DNA from: an uncultured Kangiella sp. | Lineage (GTDB): Bacteria; Pseudomonadota; Gammaproteobacteria; Enterobacterales; DSM-103792 | Direction of reading: 5' to 3' | DNA length: 19,454 nt | Assembly (NCBI GenBank): GCA_946481205.1 | Contig: CAMLNB010000043.1 | Span: 1-19,454, forward strand | In this document: positions 1 to 6,997 of the stretch, one piece after another | Layout of the letters: every line of letters starts with the position of its first letter | How positions within the stretch are numbered: the first letter of the stretch is position 1 | Program-made: the position numbers and the translations under genes | Notes under the pieces: model-generated | Database searches by the model: none | The model's input: only the letters and a program-made list of their open reading frames with translations | What the model was told of the DNA's origin: nothing

Positions 1-1014
1 TTCCGTGGTGATGTCGGCTTCCGGCAAGTCGAGACCGATCAATCGTCGACTGCCTGGGCGACGGTTGCGACCACGGCGACCCAAATCACCGCCAAGCACG
101 ATTACCGCGAATTGCTGCCGTCGATGAATTTGGTGCTGGAGCCGTATGAAGATGTGCTGCTGCGCTTCAGCTACGCCGAAGTGCTGGCTCGTGCCGGTCT
201 CGGTGCGATTCGTCCGGACGTGTCGGTGTCGGTCTCTGGTGGCAGCCGCTCGGTCACCGGTGGTAATCCGCAACTGGAACCGACCACCGCGAAGAATTAC
301 GACCTCGGTCTCGAATTCTATTTCGATAACGACGCCTTCCTCGGTCTGGCGCTGTTCAAGAAAGAAATCGACAGCTACGTGCAAACGCTGCGCGAAACCA
401 AACCGTTCACCGAAACCGGTTTGCCAGTGCAGATTGCCATCGACGCGTGTAATGCCGGCCCTGGCTATGGCGAGTCGACTGGCTGTACCGAGAACGCCGA
501 CTGGCAAGTGACCACACCACTCAATGGCCCCGGCGGTGACATCGACGGCTATGAAATCAGTTTCCAGGTACCGTTCACCTTCCTGCCAGGCTTCCTGCAG
601 AATTTCGGCTTCATCGGTAACTACACCAACGTCGATGCCGAGCTCGATTACGTCAACACGGCTGGTGTCGTCGTGGCAACACGACCGCTCGAAGGCCTGT
701 CGGAAGACACCAGCAACGCCACGCTCTACTACGAAACCGAAGATTTCAGTGCCCGCGTTTCGGTGGCCAAGCGCTCGCGTTACTTGACCACTGCCATCGG
801 CCGCAACAACAACGATATGGAAGGTACCAACGAAACCCGTAACGTCGATGCATCAATGTCGTATCAGTTCAACGACCATTTCAAGATGACCGTGGAAGCG
901 CTGAACCTGACCGACGAAGTTGACGATCAATGGGTCGATGACGCCGGTAATCGCTTGAGCTACTACCACAGCACAGGCCGTCAGTACTACGTCGGCGTTT
1001 ACTACACCTACTGA
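1..1014 (+). CDS. TonB-dependent receptor, C-terminal part (5' truncated)
   Basis: The reading frame is open from base 1 to a TGA at 1012-1014, giving 337 residues of an outer-membrane beta-barrel; the plug and early strands lie outside the window. It begins with RGDVGFRQVETDQSS, a strand pattern typical of the Xanthomonas/Caulobacter-type TonB-dependent receptors. It contains the usual barrel signatures GNPQLEPTTAKNYDLGLEFY and the late strand FKMTVEALNLTDE, and ends in YYVGVYYTY with a terminal aromatic residue, as expected for BAM-dependent barrel insertion. Such receptors import oligosaccharides or chelates across the outer membrane using TonB energy. Here the downstream pectin genes suggest oligogalacturonide or rhamnogalacturonan fragments as ligand, which is inference from context. 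The family call is firm; the substrate is not shown by the sequence. Confidence 0.9.
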   Translation, partial: FRGDVGFRQVETDQSSTAWATVATTATQITAKHDYRELLPSMNLVLEPYEDVLLRFSYAEVLARAGLGAIRPDVSVSVSGGSRSVTGGNPQLEPTTAKNYDLGLEFYFDNDAFLGLALFKKEIDSYVQTLRETKPFTETGLPVQIAIDACNAGPGYGESTGCTENADWQVTTPLNGPGGDIDGYEISFQVPFTFLPGFLQNFGFIGNYTNVDAELDYVNTAGVVVATRPLEGLSEDTSNATLYYETEDFSARVSVAKRSRYLTTAIGRNNNDMEGTNETRNVDASMSYQFNDHFKMTVEALNLTDEVDDQWVDDAGNRLSYYHSTGRQYYVGVYYTY

Positions 1015-1019
1015 GCAAA

Positions 1020-1050
1020 CGCCGGGACGCTCCTTGCCGCCGTCCCGGCG
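1020..1050 (+). terminator. Hairpin terminator after the TonB-dependent receptor
   Basis: A perfect 10-bp stem (CGCCGGGACG at 1020-1029 pairing with CGTCCCGGCG at 1041-1050) with an 11-nt loop starts five bases after the receptor stop codon. It is followed by CTTTATAATT and another short T-rich run, so the U-tract is imperfect. It probably ends or attenuates the receptor transcript before the lipoprotein gene. Confidence 0.6.
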
Positions 1051-1150
1051 CTTTATAATTCCGCTTTTATTGCATTCCATTTTTCTGTAGATGAGGTTGA
1101 GCAGGGTTCTCTCTCATTCGGGCCATGGATGGCTCATCTTTCTGCACTCG

Positions 1151-1184
1151 GATATCTTGCGCCTTGCAGATATCGATTTACATT
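1151..1184 (+). promoter_or_regulatory. Inverted repeat overlapping a possible promoter ahead of the pectin genes
   Basis: GATATCT (1151-1157) and AGATATC (1168-1174) form a perfect 7-bp inverted repeat with a 10-nt spacer. It overlaps a possible sigma-70 pair, TTGCGC at 1157-1162 and TACATT at 1179-1184 with a 16-bp spacer. The layout would suit repressor or activator control of the lipoprotein-lyase-VOC-transporter genes. The repeat is seen directly; the promoter and operator roles are inference, and the -35 match is weak. Confidence 0.3.
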
Positions 1185-1248
1185 GGCCAGACTTTAGGCC
1201 GGCCACGTGTTGACTCCGGCACCGCGCCGACTCATACGGAATCCATGC

Positions 1249-3744
1249 ATGCGATTGTCAGTTCGCTACCTGTTTGTCGGCACAGTGCCAGTCCTGGCGG
1301 CCTGTGTCGGTTCGCATCAGCCGCCAACCGCCACAGAGGCGACTGTGGTCGCCGATAGCACTAACGTCGACGAGATCACCAGCGTCGCCGAGATCGTGGT
1401 ACAGAACCCGTCCCGCTTTGCGCGCCAAGATGAAGCAATAGTGCTCAGCTTGTACGATCTGGGGCTGGCTGCCGACTCTCCGCGGCTGGCGGCATTGCAG
1501 GTTTCGCAGGGCGGCAAACCCGTCCACAGTCAACTGGTCGATCAAGACGGCAATGGCCAGCCCGACCAGCTGCTGTGGCTGACCCAACTGGCGCCAGCGG
1601 AACAACAGCAATTCCGCATCGCGTTCGGCAGCAGCGCAGCAAGTACGGAGACCGGCGCCAACAAACGCACGCAGGCGGATCTGTCGCACAAGATTGACGG
1701 TCAATGGCAAGACAAGAAATACCTCGGTGGTCGGTTTCAATCCGTCACCGCGCTGACGCCACCACCGCAGTACACCGATCATTCGGAGTACATCCGCTAC
1801 GAAGGCCCGGGTTTGGAGTCCGACCAAGTCGGCTTCCGCGTATATCTTGACTGGCGCAATGGCTTTGATATTTTCGGCAAGAAAACTGCCGCACCCGTGC
1901 TGCACACGGTCGGTCATGATGGCTACAGCAGCTATCACCAAATGGCCGATTGGGGCATGGATGTATTGAAGGTCGGCAAGTCGCTGGGTAGCGGTGGTTT
2001 TGGTTACTGGGACGGCAAGCAGGTGCACGGCGTGGCACAGGTGCAAACCCGTTCAGCACGTATCACTGCGAACGGCGACCTGCATTCGGCGCTGACGATT
2101 GACTATCAGGACTGGCAAGTTGCTGGCAAGCGCGGCAATGCCAGCGCCGCGCTATCGATGACCGCCGGCAGCCGCTTGCTGCGCAACCAATTGAAACTCG
2201 ACCGCCAGCTCGACAGCATTGCCATCGGCTTCGTCAAACTGCCTGACACCAAACTGCTACGCGGCAAGCTCGACATTCCCGGTCACAGCTGGACGTACCT
2301 CGCCAGCTACGGCAAACAGAGTTTGAGTGGCGATGACCTGGGGATTGCAGTTTTCTTCAAACTCGGCCCAAACAAACAAATTACTGAGGACGAACACAGC
2401 CAGCTGATTGTGCTCGATGCCAGCAGCGGTGAAGTGGAGTACTACGTTGCCGCGGCTTGGCAGCAGGAACCGGGCGGCATTCAGAACGAGGTGGCGTTCG
2501 TGCAGTACCTCAATGAAACCGCCGAGCGCCTGACCATGCCAGCGCGCGTGCAGATCTATTCACAACGCAGCGCCCACGATCAGCAAGCTGCGCTCAATGC
2601 GGCAAGCGCTTTGCTATGGGGCAAACGCTTGGCTGATTCCGAGCTGACCCGGCAAACGCCGGAGTATCGTTACGGCGGCTGGGATTTTGAACGCAAGCGC
2701 CCGACCACATTTGAATACACCACCGGCTTGTTGCTGCAGGCCTATGACGATTTATATCGTGCCAGTCAGGATGCACGTTACCGCACCGCCGTGCTAAACA
2801 CTGCCGACTCTTTTGTCAGTGATGCCGGCGTGATTCACACCTACGATGCCGGCAAATTCAACATCGACAGCATCAACAGCGGCAACTTGTTGCTACGCGC
2901 ATGGGATCTGACTGGCGACGACAAATACCGGCGTGCCACCGCCAGCTTGCGGGCCCAACTGCAACACCACCCGCGCACTCGCGAAGGCGCGTTTTGGCAC
3001 AAGCAAATCTACCCGCATCAATTATGGCTGGATGGCGTTTATATGGGCATGCCGTTTCTGGCCGATTACAGCCGTCGCTTCGAGCAAGGCGCCAGCTGGC
3101 CGGAAGTGGTCAAGGAGTTCACCATCACTCGTCAGCGTCTGCGCGATCCGGTAACGGGGTTGTATTTTCACGGCTGGGATGAAGCCAAGCAGCAAAGCTG
3201 GGCGGACAAGACTACCGGTCTATCATCGCAGTTCTGGGCGCGCGGCACCGGTTGGTTGGCGATGGCCCTGGTCGATGTGCTGGATCAGATCCCGAGCGGC
3301 GACGCCTGCAATGACGCGCTGCGCAAACCGCTGCTCGATATGGTCAGCGAATTGGCCGAAAGTCTGGCGCGATATCAGGATCCGACCAGCGGCGTCTGGT
3401 ATCAGATTCTCGACAAGCCAAACGAGGTCGGCAACTACCGTGAAGCCTCGGCCAGCAGCATGTTTGTCTATTTCTATGCAAAGGCGATCAACAGAGGCTA
3501 TTTGCCGACAAAGTATCGAACGCAAGCAGAAGCGGGTTTCCGCGGGTTGCTGCGCGAGTTCGTCGTGTCACATCCTGATAACCGCATCAGCTTGCGCGGC
3601 ATCTGCCAGGTGGCGGGGCTCGGTTTTGGGCGCGACGGCAGCTACGACTATTACCAGCACGAACCGATTATCGCCAATGACGCCAAAGGCACCGGCCCAT
3701 TCATCATGGCCAGCGTGCAAATGGCAATGCTGTTGGGATCGTGA
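1249..3744 (+). CDS. Lipoprotein: DUF4861-like domain fused to GH105 unsaturated uronyl hydrolase
   Basis: An 831-residue protein. The ATG at 1249 is preferred over the upstream GTG at 1207 because it has GGA eight bases upstream and opens directly into a lipoprotein signal peptide with lipobox LAAC. Residues about 45-450 resemble DUF4861 (EYIRYEGPGLESDQVGFRVY, LDWRNGFDIFGKK, YHQMADWGMDVLKVG), a domain I know from pectin and ulvan loci. Residues about 475-825 are an alpha/alpha-barrel of the YteR/YesR type, GH105, which removes the unsaturated uronic acid left at the non-reducing end by lyases. HQLWLDGVYMGMPF carries Asp595, matching the catalytic Asp of YteR, and RGTGWLAMAL and NYREASASSMFVY are further family signatures. 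The gene ends in a TGATG overlap with the lyase gene. The fusion is unusual, since GH105 enzymes are normally about 370 residues. Periplasm-facing anchoring is inferred. Confidence 0.87.
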   Translation: MRLSVRYLFVGTVPVLAACVGSHQPPTATEATVVADSTNVDEITSVAEIVVQNPSRFARQDEAIVLSLYDLGLAADSPRLAALQVSQGGKPVHSQLVDQDGNGQPDQLLWLTQLAPAEQQQFRIAFGSSAASTETGANKRTQADLSHKIDGQWQDKKYLGGRFQSVTALTPPPQYTDHSEYIRYEGPGLESDQVGFRVYLDWRNGFDIFGKKTAAPVLHTVGHDGYSSYHQMADWGMDVLKVGKSLGSGGFGYWDGKQVHGVAQVQTRSARITANGDLHSALTIDYQDWQVAGKRGNASAALSMTAGSRLLRNQLKLDRQLDSIAIGFVKLPDTKLLRGKLDIPGHSWTYLASYGKQSLSGDDLGIAVFFKLGPNKQITEDEHSQLIVLDASSGEVEYYVAAAWQQEPGGIQNEVAFVQYLNETAERLTMPARVQIYSQRSAHDQQAALNAASALLWGKRLADSELTRQTPEYRYGGWDFERKRPTTFEYTTGLLLQAYDDLYRASQDARYRTAVLNTADSFVSDAGVIHTYDAGKFNIDSINSGNLLLRAWDLTGDDKYRRATASLRAQLQHHPRTREGAFWHKQIYPHQLWLDGVYMGMPFLADYSRRFEQGASWPEVVKEFTITRQRLRDPVTGLYFHGWDEAKQQSWADKTTGLSSQFWARGTGWLAMALVDVLDQIPSGDACNDALRKPLLDMVSELAESLARYQDPTSGVWYQILDKPNEVGNYREASASSMFVYFYAKAINRGYLPTKYRTQAEAGFRGLLREFVVSHPDNRISLRGICQVAGLGFGRDGSYDYYQHEPIIANDAKGTGPFIMASVQMAMLLGS

Positions 3745-5066
3745 TGCGGTTTACGCTGTTCGACATCTGCGACAGATCGGCACGCTGGATGTTTGGCCAC
3801 GCTAGCGCTCGCGCTGTGCTGTTTGCCGCCGGCATCGCACTGACCACGACGGTACCCGCTATCGCTGGCGTTGCCGATCAGGCCTTTGGCAGTGACACCC
3901 GCGGCGGTCTCGATGGAAAAGTTGTGCTGGTCAACACCCTGGCGGCCCATGGCCCAGGCAGTCTTGCCGAGGCGCTGGCACAGCCGTTTCCACGCTTGAT
4001 TGTGTTTGAAGTTGGTGGCGTCATCGATCTGAATCAGCAGCCACTGATCGTCAACCACCCGCACCTAAGCATCGCCGGACAGACTGCGCCGGAACCTGGC
4101 ATCACGTTAATACGTGGCGGCTTGATTATCCGCAGTCATGACGTGATTGTGCAGCACATCCGGGTGCGCCCCGGCGATGCTGGTCAACCGGCGTTGAGTG
4201 GCTGGGAACCGGATGCCATCACCATCACCGGCGCCAATGCTTACAACGTACTGATTGATCATGTCTCAACGACCTGGGCCATTGACGAGAACATTTCCGT
4301 TTCCGGTCCGCGCGATCAAGGTACGGCGGCGACCTCACATGACGTCACCATCCGTAACAGCTTGATTGCAGAAGCGCTTGACTATTCCAGTCACAAAAAA
4401 GGCAAGCACTCCAAAGGTGCCTTGGTCCATGATTTTTCCCAGCGAGTAGCGTTCATTGGCAACCTGTTTGCACACAACGCCCGGCGTAATCCGTACTTCA
4501 AGGCGCATACCAGCGGCGCCATCATCAACAACCTAATTTACAACGCGGATAGCGCAGCCATCGAAGCTGGCTATGTGATGGAAGAATGGCAACACGGCAG
4601 GTTCACACCGGAAGCTCCGCGGCTCAGTATCGCCGGCAATGTTCTGCGTTACGGCCGCGACAGCTTTTCTGATCTGGCTTTGGTCGCGGATCAAGCCTAC
4701 GTCTGGTTGCAGGACAATCAAGTCCGCAATCTGCGTGATCAACCGATGCCACTGACCCACGGCTCGATTCTGTTGTTGAAAGAACCGCCTGTCTGGCCCG
4801 TTGGTGTCATCGCCGCACCGGCGGACACGCTCACCGATACCGTGCTGAAAAACGCTGGCGCAAGGCCACGCCAGCGCGACGCCATCGATCAACGCATTGT
4901 CCAGAGTGTCAGAACCCGCAACGGCCGCATCATCGACAGCCAAACCGAAGTCGGTGGTTATCCGCAGTTGCCGGCTACTCGGCGGCCTCTGAGCCTGCCC
5001 TCGACTGCAGCCGCACAATGGCTAGCGTCGTTCACCAAAGCCGTTGAGTATGCCAATGAGAATTGA
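3744..5066 (+). CDS. Secreted PL1-family pectate lyase
   Basis: A 440-residue parallel beta-helix polysaccharide lyase. The ATG at 3744 is chosen over the GTG at 3741 because it shares a TGATG junction with the upstream stop and has GGGA at 3735-3738. An N-terminal hydrophobic stretch ending in VPAIA looks like a signal peptide with an extended n-region. Family PL1 marks are FEVGGVIDL, IAGQTAPEPGITL, the calcium-site region EPDAITI (Asp157), NVLIDHVSTTW (Asp172, His173) and SSHKKGKHSKG. These enzymes cleave polygalacturonate by beta-elimination, producing the unsaturated ends that the upstream GH105 domain would remove. The catalytic-arginine region reads RRNPYFK, so the usual RxPxxR motif of characterised pectate lyases appears as R248-x-P-x-x-K253. 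The PL1 call is firm; exact substrate (homogalacturonan or another uronate polymer) is open. Confidence 0.85.
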   Translation: MRFTLFDICDRSARWMFGHASARAVLFAAGIALTTTVPAIAGVADQAFGSDTRGGLDGKVVLVNTLAAHGPGSLAEALAQPFPRLIVFEVGGVIDLNQQPLIVNHPHLSIAGQTAPEPGITLIRGGLIIRSHDVIVQHIRVRPGDAGQPALSGWEPDAITITGANAYNVLIDHVSTTWAIDENISVSGPRDQGTAATSHDVTIRNSLIAEALDYSSHKKGKHSKGALVHDFSQRVAFIGNLFAHNARRNPYFKAHTSGAIINNLIYNADSAAIEAGYVMEEWQHGRFTPEAPRLSIAGNVLRYGRDSFSDLALVADQAYVWLQDNQVRNLRDQPMPLTHGSILLLKEPPVWPVGVIAAPADTLTDTVLKNAGARPRQRDAIDQRIVQSVRTRNGRIIDSQTEVGGYPQLPATRRPLSLPSTAAAQWLASFTKAVEYANEN

Positions 5067-5427
5067 ACACATCGCCTTCAATGTTGCCGATCCCGTTGCT
5101 ATGGCAGCTTGGTATCAACGCGAGCTGGGTTTTCGCTTGAAGCGAGCTTTGGATGATGCGGCGCTAACGCATTTTCTTGCCGATGACACTGGCATGATGA
5201 TGATTGAGCTCTATCGCAACAGTGCCGCCGCGATACCCGACTATCCGGCACAACATCCGCTTGTACTGCACTTGGCTGTGGTCTCGTCCGACCCAGCTGC
5301 AGACCGGCAGCGGCTTTGCGCCGCTGGCGCCAGTTTTGTCGAAGAGGTACATCTGACCAATGGCTCGCATCTGGTCATGCTCCGTGATCCCTGGGGTCTG
5401 CCACTACAACTTTGCAAACGCGACTAA
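5056..5427 (+). CDS. VOC-fold (glyoxalase/dioxygenase superfamily) protein
   Basis: A 123-residue single-domain protein with the paired beta-alpha-beta-beta-beta layout of the vicinal oxygen chelate superfamily. The N-terminal module starts MRIEHIAFNVADP (His5 in the usual first metal-ligand place) and includes MMMIELY, whose Glu fits the second ligand. The second module has LHLAVV and closes with LRDPWGLPLQLCKRD, where Gln stands at the usual fourth ligand Glu. The ATG at 5056 is preferred because GAG lies seven bases upstream; the ATG at 5050 and TTG at 5044 are poorer. The gene overlaps the lyase gene by 11 bases, so translation is probably coupled. Context suggests a role in processing an unsaturated or keto uronate, but the sequence shows no specific reaction. 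No signal peptide is visible, so it is probably cytoplasmic. Confidence 0.82.
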   Translation: MRIEHIAFNVADPVAMAAWYQRELGFRLKRALDDAALTHFLADDTGMMMIELYRNSAAAIPDYPAQHPLVLHLAVVSSDPAADRQRLCAAGASFVEEVHLTNGSHLVMLRDPWGLPLQLCKRD

Positions 5428-5431
5428 TGAT

Positions 5432-5472
5432 ACGGAACAGCTGGTGAAACAAAACAGCTGAGCAGGTTCCGT
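5432..5472. repeat. Inverted repeat between the VOC and transporter genes
   Basis: ACGGAAC (5432-5438) is complementary to GTTCCGT (5466-5472), and two CAGCTG hexamers (5438-5443, 5455-5460) allow an inner stem. There is no T-run after it, so a strong intrinsic terminator is unlikely; it may be an operator or an RNA-stabilising hairpin that sets transporter expression relative to the enzymes. Confidence 0.4.
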
Positions 5473-5506
5473 CAAATATTCATAACAACAACTGACAGAG
5501 CACAGC

Positions 5507-6838
5507 ATGAATGCCTTGACCCAAGTGAATAACTCGATTGGCCGCTACCGCTGGACGATTTGCTCGCTGATTTTTTTTGCGACCACAATCAACTATCTGG
5601 ATCGGGCCGTCATCTCGCTACTGAAACCCTATATCGCGGTGGCATTTGGTTGGTCGAAAGTCGAAGAGGTCGAGAACTACGCCAACATCGAAATTGCCTT
5701 CAAGGTTTCCTACGCGCTCGGCATGATGTTCGCCGGCCGCTTCATCGACAAAGTTGGCACCAGGATTGGCTACGCGCTGGCGACCGCACTCTGGAGCATC
5801 GCTGCTGTTGCCCACGGCTTTGTCACCGGTACGGTGGGTTTCATTCTGGCTCGGATCTCATTGGGGGTGACCGAAGCCGGCAATTTCCCGGCAGCGATCA
5901 AAGCCACCGCCGAATGGTTCCCGATCAAGGAGCGCGCCTTGGCGACCGGCATTTTCAACTCCGGCGCCAATGTTGGTGCCATTGCGGCGCCACTGTCCGT
6001 GCCCTTTATTGCCGAACGCTGGGGTTGGCAATGGGCTTTCATCATCACCGGTGCGGTCGGTTTCATCTGGCTGATACTGTGGATGATTTACTACGACGCG
6101 CCGGCGCGGCAGAAACGACTCGGTCAGGCCGAGCGGGAATACATCGAGCGTGATCACGCTGCGCCAGCACCGAGTACCACCGACACCACGAAAGTGTCTT
6201 GGCGCAAACTGCTTAGTTTCCGCCAGACGTGGGCATTCGCAATCGGCAAACTGCTGACCGATCCGATTTGGTGGTTCTATCTGTTCTGGTTACCGGATTT
6301 TCTGAAAAAGGAATACGGCCTCAGCAACGAAGGCGTGGCCTGGCCGACCGCGATTGTCTACATCCTGGCCAGCTTCGGCAGCATCTTCGGTGGCTGGTTG
6401 CCGATGCTTCTCATCAACAAGAATTGGAGCGTATTCGCCGCTCGTCGCACCAGCATGCTGATCTACGCGCTTTGCGTGCTGCCAATCGTGTTTGCGCAAT
6501 GGCTCGGTGGTCTGAGTATGTGGCTGGCCGTGTTGATCATCGGCCTGGCCGCCTCGGCCCACCAAGCCTGGAGCGCAAACATTTTTACCACGGTCAGCGA
6601 TATGTTCCCGAAACACGCAACCGCGTCGGTGGTTGGTATTGGCGGCATGTTCGGTGGTCTCGGTGGCATCTTGCTATCAGCCGCCGTGCAGAAGCAGTTA
6701 TTCGTTCATTACGAGCTGCAAGGCAATATTCAGATGGGCTACTTCATCATGTTTCTGATCTGTGGTGCATCCTACTTGCTGGCATGGTTGATCATGCGGG
6801 CCCTGGTGCCGACCGCGAAACCGGTGCAACTGGACTGA
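5507..6838 (+). CDS. exuT: MFS transporter, hexuronate (ExuT-like, ACS family)
   Basis: A 443-residue inner-membrane protein with about twelve hydrophobic segments. The first segment, WTICSLIFFATTINYLDRAV, carries the NYLDR signature of the anion:cation symporter family that includes ExuT (glucuronate/galacturonate) and galactonate carriers. Further family features are GRFIDKVGTRIGYA after the second segment, GVTEAGNFPAAIKATAEWFP, and a long central loop near residues 200-230. The ATG at 5507 has AGAG six bases upstream. Its position directly after pectin-degrading enzymes makes galacturonate or unsaturated galacturonate the most likely substrate, but related carriers move other sugar acids and the symbol is given by resemblance. 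It ends the pectin locus; the next gene encodes a signalling protein. Confidence 0.85.
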   Translation: MNALTQVNNSIGRYRWTICSLIFFATTINYLDRAVISLLKPYIAVAFGWSKVEEVENYANIEIAFKVSYALGMMFAGRFIDKVGTRIGYALATALWSIAAVAHGFVTGTVGFILARISLGVTEAGNFPAAIKATAEWFPIKERALATGIFNSGANVGAIAAPLSVPFIAERWGWQWAFIITGAVGFIWLILWMIYYDAPARQKRLGQAEREYIERDHAAPAPSTTDTTKVSWRKLLSFRQTWAFAIGKLLTDPIWWFYLFWLPDFLKKEYGLSNEGVAWPTAIVYILASFGSIFGGWLPMLLINKNWSVFAARRTSMLIYALCVLPIVFAQWLGGLSMWLAVLIIGLAASAHQAWSANIFTTVSDMFPKHATASVVGIGGMFGGLGGILLSAAVQKQLFVHYELQGNIQMGYFIMFLICGASYLLAWLIMRALVPTAKPVQLD

Positions 6839-6961
6839 CCGGAAGCGTCAGCATCAAAAGACTGGCGGCGACGGGTAGGGCGTTGTCGTCGTCAGTGCTG
6901 CTGGCCGAGCACGCATCGCTGGGTTGCCTTTCAGGAAAAGGCCATCACCATCCTCCTGCTA

Positions 6962-6990
6962 CACTTTCAACAAGCCACTGCTTGAAAGTG
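6962..6990 (+). promoter_or_regulatory. Perfect inverted repeat at the translation start of the diguanylate cyclase gene
   Basis: CACTTTCAA (6962-6970) and TTGAAAGTG (6982-6990) are perfect 9-bp complementary arms separated by 11 bases, ending seven bases before the ATG at 6998. The right arm contains GAAAG, the only purine-rich candidate ribosome site, so folding in RNA would hide it. A competing small hairpin, CAAGC/GCTTG (6971-6975, 6980-6984), sits inside. As DNA, the same dyad could be a repressor site. The repeat is directly seen; the mode of action is inference. Confidence 0.5.
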
Positions 6991-6997
6991 CCTGCCC

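Noticed and set aside
1258..2046. A 262-codon minus-strand frame opposite the lipoprotein gene.
   Set aside because: No signal or domain features, and the plus-strand protein there is well supported by DUF4861-like motifs.
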